Positions 58,856 to 64,000 of a stretch of DNA of 64,000 nt are shown here, one piece after another. Within the stretch, counting starts at the first letter, position 1, and every line of letters starts with the position of its first letter. The stretch spans positions 2,865,397 through 2,929,396 of the forward strand of contig NZ_DS544873.1 of NCBI RefSeq assembly GCF_000154725.1, in the 5' to 3' direction. This stretch comes from Kordia algicida OT-1. Lineage in GTDB: Bacteria; Bacteroidota; Bacteroidia; Flavobacteriales; Flavobacteriaceae. The translations under genes and the position numbers were made by a program. Under the pieces are notes generated by a model. It made no database searches. It saw only the letters and a program-made list of their open reading frames with translations, and was not told the DNA's origin.

Positions 58856-60919
58856 TTATTTTTTGAGTTTAAAGAAGAATGTAGTTCCTTTTCCTTCTTC
58901 AGATTCTAGGTATATTTCTCCATTATATAGTTCTATAATTTTTTTTACGATAGATAAGCCAATTCCTGTTGATTTCCCTTTTCTACCAAGTGTTTCAAAA
59001 ATTTTGAAGATTTTATCGTGATACGATTTTGCAATTCCAACACCATTATCTGATACAGAAAATTTCCAATAGTGTTTTAGTTCTTTGAAAGTAACTTCTA
59101 CTTTTCCTTCTTCTTTGTCAATATAATTGATCGCATTACTTATCAAGTTTTGAAATAATTGTTTGATGCGCGTTTTATCAGCATTAATTTTTGGTAATTT
59201 TTCAGGATAGCTGAATTTGATATGTTCTGGAATGTACAGGATGGTTTGTATTTCTTTCAATACTTCACTGACATCTACTTCTTGTTGACTGAGTGTATAT
59301 TTGTCGCTTACGCTAGAATAGCGCAGAATTCCATCAATTAAAGCATCCATTTGCTCTAGTTTATTATTGAGCTTGTCAAAGGTTTCGTTGGCGTCTTCAT
59401 CCAAAACATCTTCGTAATCTTCCTGAAACCAAGAGATCAACGCATTGATGCTTCGCAATGGCGATTTTAAGTCGTGTGATACAATGTGCGCAAAGTCACG
59501 CAATTCTTTGTTACTGCGTTTTAAGTTTTCTAGCAGTTCTTTGTTTTGACTTTCCGCTTCTATTCTACGTTCTAAGTTTACAGCATTTGTCAACTGAATT
59601 GACACAAGATTCGCTACGTTTTTTAGCAAGCGTAAATGTTCTTTAGTAAAGAAGTTTTTAGCAGAATTTTCAGAATCAATCACACCAACTACTTTTTCTT
59701 CTATAATAATAGGAACGGTAATTTCGGAATAGCGCCTTTTGTCATCAACCACATAACGTGGATCTTTGCTCGTATCGTGTACCAACTCAGCTTTTCCTGT
59801 AAGTGCGACATCACCAACAATTCCTTTTCCAAACGGAATGTAAAGCTTGTCAATTATTTCTTTGTTTTCATCAACTTTTGCTCCGTAACCCGCAATTTGC
59901 TCTAAGATATTTTCTTCTTTGTTTACCAAATACACCACACAATCTTCAAATTCTAAATCGCGCGCCGTAACGTTGGCAATTTCCCAAGCAATGTCGTGAA
60001 TCGTAAGTTTTCCAATAAATGAACGCGTCAAGCTGTTTAATGTATTTAGCATTAAACGCCTTTTATGTTTCACAGTAACATCTTCAATAAAAGCAAGTTG
60101 GTATTTTATATTTCCAAAACTATCACGCACACCTGTAACGCTAGTTTTTGATATAAAAGTGGTTCCATCTTTTCGCTTGTAACGCTCTTTTAAACTGTAT
60201 TGGTTTATTTCTCCTGCAATCATTTTGCTGTAGAGTCTTCTCGATTCTTCATGCGCTTCTTCTAAAGAAAGTTCATCGATAGGAATTCCTAAAAGTTCTT
60301 CTTCACTGTATTGCATTAACTTTTGGAAAGCGTTGTTGGTTTTGATGATTTTTCGATTTTGTGCTAGTACAATTCCAAAAGTAGAATGATCTACAATGGC
60401 GCCTAGCTGTTCTCGTTGTTCTTCAAAATCAACTGCATTTTCTTTTGCTGCGGTAATATCTCTTACAATGCCTTGCGCTGCAATAATTACTCCTTCTTCA
60501 TTGTAAATTAAACTCGAATTGATTTGAACCCACTTTACTTCTTTGTTTTTTGTATAAATTCTGGCTTCATAGTTTTGAAAAAAACCATCTTCTATGAGTT
60601 TCGCAAAGGAATTCATGGCATATTCAAAATCGTCTCTGTAGATGATATTGACCACATTCAGTTCTTCTTTATTAATGTCATATCCGAAAAGCTTTTTGGC
60701 AGCTTCATTCATTTTAATGACATTTCCCATTGTGTCCATGACAATATAAGAGTCAAGAATATTCTCGAAGAATACAATGTGTTCTTGTATTTTCGACTGA
60801 AGTGCTTCGCGTACTTCTAGCAATTCGCTGGTGCGAGATAGCAGTAATTCTTCTGCTTTTTCGCGTGCTTTTTTTTCGTTCTGAAGTGCTAGTTCTAGGG
60901 CTTGAATCTTATCTTTCAT
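58856..60919 (-). CDS. PAS-PAS-GAF sensor histidine kinase
   Basis: 687 aa from the ATG at 60919 (a longer frame needs TTG). No membrane segment, so cytoplasmic. N-terminal coiled coil 1-48; PAS 1 about 48-165 (ILDSYIVMDTMGNVIKMNEA); PAS 2 about 175-290 (STFGIVLAQNRKIIKTNNAF, with an IEDVT-type end); GAF about 300-455 (FEDCVVYLVN, FGKGIVGDVALTGKAELV); HisKA with the phosphorylated His in FAHIVSHDLKSPLRSI near 482; HATPase about 575-687 with NLISNAINYIDKE, VSDNGVGIAKSYHDKIFKIF and GKSTGIGLSIVKKI. Feeds the adjoining Hpt and LytTR proteins. Confidence 0.94.
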   Translation of the reverse strand: MKDKIQALELALQNEKKAREKAEELLLSRTSELLEVREALQSKIQEHIVFFENILDSYIVMDTMGNVIKMNEAAKKLFGYDINKEELNVVNIIYRDDFEYAMNSFAKLIEDGFFQNYEARIYTKNKEVKWVQINSSLIYNEEGVIIAAQGIVRDITAAKENAVDFEEQREQLGAIVDHSTFGIVLAQNRKIIKTNNAFQKLMQYSEEELLGIPIDELSLEEAHEESRRLYSKMIAGEINQYSLKERYKRKDGTTFISKTSVTGVRDSFGNIKYQLAFIEDVTVKHKRRLMLNTLNSLTRSFIGKLTIHDIAWEIANVTARDLEFEDCVVYLVNKEENILEQIAGYGAKVDENKEIIDKLYIPFGKGIVGDVALTGKAELVHDTSKDPRYVVDDKRRYSEITVPIIIEEKVVGVIDSENSAKNFFTKEHLRLLKNVANLVSIQLTNAVNLERRIEAESQNKELLENLKRSNKELRDFAHIVSHDLKSPLRSINALISWFQEDYEDVLDEDANETFDKLNNKLEQMDALIDGILRYSSVSDKYTLSQQEVDVSEVLKEIQTILYIPEHIKFSYPEKLPKINADKTRIKQLFQNLISNAINYIDKEEGKVEVTFKELKHYWKFSVSDNGVGIAKSYHDKIFKIFETLGRKGKSTGIGLSIVKKIIELYNGEIYLESEEGKGTTFFFKLKK

Positions 60920-61063
60920 TGAACGCAAATGTGGTTTCGAGGGATTTTGCGGATGAATATACTAAAAATCTTTATAGTTTTCGGTCAATTAACATAATTA
61001 ACCGACGAATGACACTTATAAAGCTTTAGAAAAAGAAAATAGCGCGAAGAAGAAGTGTGATTT

Positions 61064-61477
61064 TTAGAAATTGATAACCTCGTTGACCATCCAATAATCA
61101 ACAACACGTTGAATTTTTTTAATGTAATCTTCGTAACGTAATGGTTTTATAATGTAACCTGCAATTCCTAATTTGTAACTTTCTAACATGTCTTGATGGT
61201 TGTTAGAAGTAGTAACAATGATTGCTGGAATGTAGCGCAAATGCGAATCTTCTTTAAGTTCTTTAAGAAACTCTAGTCCATTCATCTTGGGCATATTTAA
61301 ATCCAATAGAATGACATTAGGGAGCTCTTCTTTCTTTTTCAAGATTTCTAGTGCTTCCTCTCCGTTCCTAGCTTCAAGTATTCGATGTGTAAATCCTAAT
61401 TTTTTTAAAGATTTTTTAAACTTCAATACTTCAATCTCGTCATCTTCGATAAATAAAAACGAAAGATTTTCCATCAT
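61064..61477 (-). CDS. Single-domain response regulator
   Basis: 137 aa, receiver only. Acidic pair in FLFIEDDEIEV near 8-18; phosphoacceptor Asp in VILLDLNMPKMNGLEFLKEL near 60; Thr in IVTTSNN; Lys in GYIIKPLRYEDY. The Rcp1-like form, usually partner of PAS/GAF-type kinases. First gene of the cluster on the minus strand, 144 bases upstream of the kinase gene. It may take phosphate from, or modulate, that kinase. Start could be either of two adjacent ATGs. Confidence 0.92.
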   Translation of the reverse strand: MMENLSFLFIEDDEIEVLKFKKSLKKLGFTHRILEARNGEEALEILKKKEELPNVILLDLNMPKMNGLEFLKELKEDSHLRYIPAIIVTTSNNHQDMLESYKLGIAGYIIKPLRYEDYIKKIQRVVDYWMVNEVINF

Positions 61478-61621
61478 TTGTATAACTTATATTTTTCAGC
61501 AATTAATTAGTAAATTTCCCTTTTATATACCAAATACAGTAGTTCTTTCGATTAAAATGAATTTAATAAGGGTTGAATGGTATTTTATGGCAGATTAATG
61601 GTTTTGAAAATTTAATCTTTT

Positions 61622-61903
61622 CTAATCATTTGCTGCTTTTATCTTCTTAACACGCTCATTATGTGCTACTAAATCTGTAGGATTGTACACACGTTTTGTA
61701 CTTGTCGGATATTTTTTAAGCAGATTTTTTGGACGAATTGGACGTTTTGTAAAATTACCTCCACAGTTGGGACAAATATTTTGTAAAATAGTTGTTGCGC
61801 AGGTTTCACAATAGGTACATTCAAACGTGCAAATCATGGCTTCAGTTGAATTAAAAGGCAACTCTTTATTGCAATGCTCACAATTTGGACGAATTTCTAA
61901 CAT
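61622..61903 (-). CDS. DUF1272 zinc-ribbon-type protein
   Basis: 93 aa. Begins MLEIRPNCEHCNKELPFNST; further Cys pairs in CTFECTYCETCATTIL and NICPNCGGNF. Nine Cys arranged as CxxC pairs point to a zinc-binding fold, matching DUF1272. The C-terminal half is basic (RPIRPKNLLKKYPTSTKRVY). Function unknown. It begins 11 bases after the MmcQ/YjbR gene and is probably cotranscribed with it. Confidence 0.88.
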   Translation of the reverse strand: MLEIRPNCEHCNKELPFNSTEAMICTFECTYCETCATTILQNICPNCGGNFTKRPIRPKNLLKKYPTSTKRVYNPTDLVAHNERVKKIKAAND

Positions 61904-61914
61904 ACATTTAATTC

Positions 61915-62289
61915 CTATTGATAGTTTGCCAATTCGGCTTTTTGCTTTTTGGTCATTCCTTTGATGACTAAACGATACGATTCGTCAATGAGTTCTTGAA
62001 TAAAAGCATTTGATAATTCTCCTTGATGTAGTTCAACAGTGTTCCAATGTTTTTTACTCATATGAAAACCTGGTTTGATACTTTCATATTCGCCACGCAA
62101 TTCTTCTGCTTTATCTGGATCACATTTTAGATTGACAGATGGTGTTCCTGATTCCCAACCTTTTAAAGAAGTTAGGGCAAACATTTTTCCCAAGACTTTA
62201 AAAACTAATACATCTTCATCAAAAGGAAATGTTTCTGTGACCGCTAGTTTTGAAATGCAATATTCTCGTAACAATTCGATATTCATCAT
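61915..62289 (-). CDS. MmcQ/YjbR-family protein
   Basis: 124 aa. Begins MMNIELLREYCISKLAVTET; then FPFDEDVLVFKVLGKMFALT, VNLKCDPDKAEELRGEYESI, PGFHMSKKHWNTVEL and ELIDESYRLVIKGMTKKQKA, all hallmarks of the CyaY-like MmcQ/YjbR fold. Proposed to bind DNA, but the role is not established. Cytoplasmic. First of a two-gene unit with the DUF1272 protein. Confidence 0.92.
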   Translation of the reverse strand: MMNIELLREYCISKLAVTETFPFDEDVLVFKVLGKMFALTSLKGWESGTPSVNLKCDPDKAEELRGEYESIKPGFHMSKKHWNTVELHQGELSNAFIQELIDESYRLVIKGMTKKQKAELANYQ

Positions 62290-62353
62290 ACAAATTTGAA
62301 AACAAGATATAAAAAACTTGCCAATAATTTAGCGTAGCATTTCAATTTTGAAG

Positions 62354-62491
62354 TTATGCGTTGATATCAGAGCTATCACGCAATTCTTTAGTTTTAGTTT
62401 TCCCTTTTGCTCCTGTTTTTTGAATTGGTGCAATATCTAGGCTTACAAGAACATCATTTAGATAATAAACTACTTTATCGATTAGTGACAT
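62354..62491 (-). CDS. Small protein of 45 aa
   Basis: ATG at 62491, TAA at 62354. Reads MSLIDKVVYYLNDVLVSLDI, then a Lys/Thr/Gly-rich linker (KTGAKGKTKTKELRDSS). Residues 3-20 form an amphipathic helix. Natural codon use, an exact -7 promoter element (TATATTTG, minus 62523-62516) 25 bases upstream, and AATAAG before the start all support a real gene. Family not recognised. Confidence 0.6.
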   Translation of the reverse strand: MSLIDKVVYYLNDVLVSLDIAPIQKTGAKGKTKTKELRDSSDINA

Positions 62492-62515
62492 CTTATTGTT
62501 ATTTTTAGGTTGTTG

Positions 62516-62523
62516 CAAATATA
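62516..62523 (-). promoter_or_regulatory. -7 element of the 45-aa gene
   Basis: TATATTTG on the minus strand, exact TAnnTTTG; no clear TTTG at -33. Confidence 0.45.
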
Positions 62524-62684
62524 CAGTAAGAATGTGTAAAAGCAGGTTAGGTTTTCTTTAAATCTATATAAAATTTCGATAAAATACGGCTTTGCAAGTT
62601 GAATCGCCTATAAAACTAGTAGGGAAATCAAAATCCATCTACAAAATCATAACTTTCAATTAGTTACAATAGTTTCAAAATTGA

Positions 62685-63299
62685 CTAATTGTTTTTAAGG
62701 TATGAGATATCTTCTTCAGGCAATGTTATTTCCGAATAATCCAATTTCCAACCAATAGTTTGCACAATTTTTTCGATGATTAGTATTGCATCTAGTGCTT
62801 CTTTTTTGGCAGATTCTATCAACCCACTTTCGGGAACTCTATCAATAATATGTTGTTTTGCTTCCTTATTGAGTTTGGTTAAATCTTCAGCGCCAAACTT
62901 GTTGAGCAAACCATCTTTTTTATCATAATAGGTAAAATCAGTTTCTACCGTTAGAATTTCTGGTTGTGGAAAATGGATGAGTTTGATACTCTTATTATCT
63001 TTGTTTGCTTCCAAACGCAACTTTTTTAAATCATATCCTACACTGGCTTTTGCTTTGATAACAATAAGTGCACGTTTTTTACTTGAAATCATACGTAAAA
63101 AATGTGCAGATCGATCTTCATAATGATATATCTCGCTAAAATCACCTTCTACTGTTGTGAGTTTGCAAACACTTTTAATTTTATCAAGCAATAAATGTGA
63201 TTGACGCTTAGTGCGCTTTTCTGATTGTTTTTTACCGACGAAATCATAAACAAAGTATGAAACAATTCCTCCGATTAATACTGCTAAAACTATATCCAT
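62685..63299 (-). CDS. DUF4230 protein, membrane-anchored
   Basis: 204 aa. One membrane anchor at about 3-19 (VLAVLIGGIVSYFVYDF), then a soluble domain: KIKSVCKLTTVEGDFSEIYH, ALIVIKAKASVGYDLKKLRL and FPQPEILTVETDFTYYDKKD match DUF4230. The end (LPEEDISYLKNN) is acidic. Found widely, function unknown. The body is probably outside the cytoplasm by the positive-inside rule (KKQSEKRTKRQ follows the helix, however, which argues for a cytoplasmic body); topology left open. Confidence 0.85.
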   Translation of the reverse strand: MDIVLAVLIGGIVSYFVYDFVGKKQSEKRTKRQSHLLLDKIKSVCKLTTVEGDFSEIYHYEDRSAHFLRMISSKKRALIVIKAKASVGYDLKKLRLEANKDNKSIKLIHFPQPEILTVETDFTYYDKKDGLLNKFGAEDLTKLNKEAKQHIIDRVPESGLIESAKKEALDAILIIEKIVQTIGWKLDYSEITLPEEDISYLKNN

Positions 63300-63411
63300 A
63301 TACGAGCATTTACAATAACCATACCTGATTATTTCGCTGGTAAATTTACAGTATTTTTAATTAAAACGATACTGCAACGCCTGACGTGATGTAAAATATG
63401 ACAACAACAAC

Positions 63412-63672
63412 TTACGTTATGCCTAATATTCGATTTCTTGCTTCTGTAGTTTCTTTAATGTCTTCCTGCGTACGAACAAACAACTCAATGATTGCATTTT
63501 CAATATCTTCATTTTCATTTAATCCATTAAATACATTTCGAATCATTGAGGAGCCATAAGGCTTACCATTTCTGCTCGTTATTTTTTTCTCTTTTAATAT
63601 TTTTAGAACACCTTCTGTGTAATGATATCCCAAAACTTCTTTTAATTTTTTACGTTGTTCCTTTCTTATCAT
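63412..63672 (-). CDS. Small basic protein, possibly DNA-related
   Basis: 86 aa. Begins MIRKEQRKKLKEVLGYHYTE; then VLKILKEKKITSRNGKPYGS and MIRNVFNGLNENEDIENAII. Helical and charged. The pattern of a short helix, then ...SSMIRNVFNG, resembles small flavobacterial proteins seen beside phage-type regulators, which may contact DNA. It is divergent from the helix-turn-helix gene at the right edge. Assignment is tentative. Confidence 0.6.
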   Translation of the reverse strand: MIRKEQRKKLKEVLGYHYTEGVLKILKEKKITSRNGKPYGSSMIRNVFNGLNENEDIENAIIELFVRTQEDIKETTEARNRILGIT

Positions 63673-63685
63673 ATGTAGCTAATAG

Positions 63686-63715
63686 TTTATATATAATTTA
63701 CAATTGCTATATTTG
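63686..63715 (+). promoter_or_regulatory. Promoter of the right-edge regulator gene
   Basis: TTTA (63686-63689), 18 bases, TATATTTG (63708-63715). Directly after it is a dyad TGTGTC / GACACA (63714-63733, 8-base spacer) that could be an operator. Confidence 0.5.
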
Positions 63716-63807
63716 TGTCGATTTTATGACACACTTTATAGACTGACAGTATAATATTACAAACTATTTTCTACATAAAGAAACTTTATATAGAATAATT
63801 TCCTAAA

Positions 63808-64000
63808 ATGATGAAAATAATCGACAGAATAATCCTCTTTGTTAAGCACAAAAATTTGAGCATGCGTGCCTTTGATATCTCAATAGGTGTAGGAAATGGA
63901 TATACGAGCAAGCAATCGAAATCAGGTGGTTCTGTAGGTAGCGATGTCCTAGAGAAGATTATCGATACGTATCCCGATTTGAGTCCGCTGTGGCTCATTA
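63808..64000 (+). CDS. Phage-type helix-turn-helix regulator, partial
   Basis: Runs off the window after 64 codons. Begins MMKIIDRIILFVKHKNLSMR, then AFDISIGVGNGYTSKQSKSG and SDVLEKIIDTYPDLSPLWLI. This is the N-terminal DNA-binding part common in flavobacterial XRE/CI-like regulators, where the sequence continues with a Leu-Thr-Gly-type turn and often a peptidase S24 domain; that part is not visible. The start could be either of two consecutive ATGs (63808, 63811). Confidence 0.75.
   Translation, partial: MMKIIDRIILFVKHKNLSMRAFDISIGVGNGYTSKQSKSGGSVGSDVLEKIIDTYPDLSPLWLI

Noticed and set aside
1-64000. CRISPR arrays, rRNA genes, transposase or integrase genes, and classical defence systems
   Set aside because: I looked for regular spacer-repeat arrays, rRNA landmarks and the usual motifs and saw none in this window.

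Overview
The window looks like chromosomal DNA of a marine-type Flavobacteriaceae (Bacteroidota). The evidence is low GC, promoters of the Bacteroidota form (TTTG, 18-20 bases, TAnnTTTG), TonB-dependent and DUF5686 outer-membrane proteins, GLPGLI proteins, a type IX secretion tail, and three peptides with Bacteroidota lanthipeptide-type leaders. A Kordia-like organism would fit, but this is inference. There is no rRNA, prophage, insertion sequence with transposase, or CRISPR array; one tRNA-Leu is present.

Layout. 1-600 is a divergent regulatory region: leftwards a Met/Cys-rich leader peptide with terminator, rightwards a SAM-II-type riboswitch in front of metK. 2.0-7.3 kb holds envelope and unknown proteins (barrel protein, two paralogous lipoproteins, DUF4419, PqiA-like). 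7.5-15.4 kb is a probable regulon: a TonB receptor and two GLPGLI proteins, read leftwards, next to a histidine kinase and OmpR-type regulator read rightwards; both promoter regions share the same 15-base GTTAA direct repeat. 15.7-20.2 kb carries deoxynucleoside kinase, an orphan RiPP precursor and a large protein with a degenerate M48-like motif. 20.4-32 kb is core metabolism: ion-pumping and soluble pyrophosphatases, DUF5686 protein, pyruvate dehydrogenase E1 beta, electron transfer flavoprotein, bifunctional nuclease, nucleoside transporter. 32-39.6 kb carries thymidylate synthase, a membrane-anchored dihydrofolate reductase fusion, two TonB-C-like proteins, a GNAT enzyme, fabD and lspA.

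39.6-43 kb is accessory: a MITE-like inverted-repeat element, a gene fragment, a methyltransferase, a second orphan RiPP precursor and a CXXCH lipoprotein. 43-48.5 kb holds an exported amidohydrolase and envelope sugar genes (galE, DegT aminotransferase, waaA) and an LEA-like lipoprotein. 48.6-53.3 kb has a third RiPP precursor, an S74/T9SS surface protein, tRNA-Leu and an M20 dipeptidase. 53.3-56.2 kb is a BlaI/BlaR1-type pair whose two operators sit on the -33 and -7 promoter elements. 57.8-61.5 kb is a four-gene phosphorelay (single-domain receiver, PAS/GAF kinase, Hpt, LytTR regulator). The right end has small conserved genes and the start of a phage-type helix-turn-helix regulator.

Themes: nucleotide supply (dNK, NupC, ThyA, DHFR) is spread over 16-37 kb; SAM synthesis is under RNA control; dispersed palindromes (8-bp stem, 5-base loop) recur in the metK leader, between etfB and etfA, and inside 136-bp elements that start and end with TGTCTAAAAA arms. 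Signals for many genes are inferred by eye; none was tested by search.
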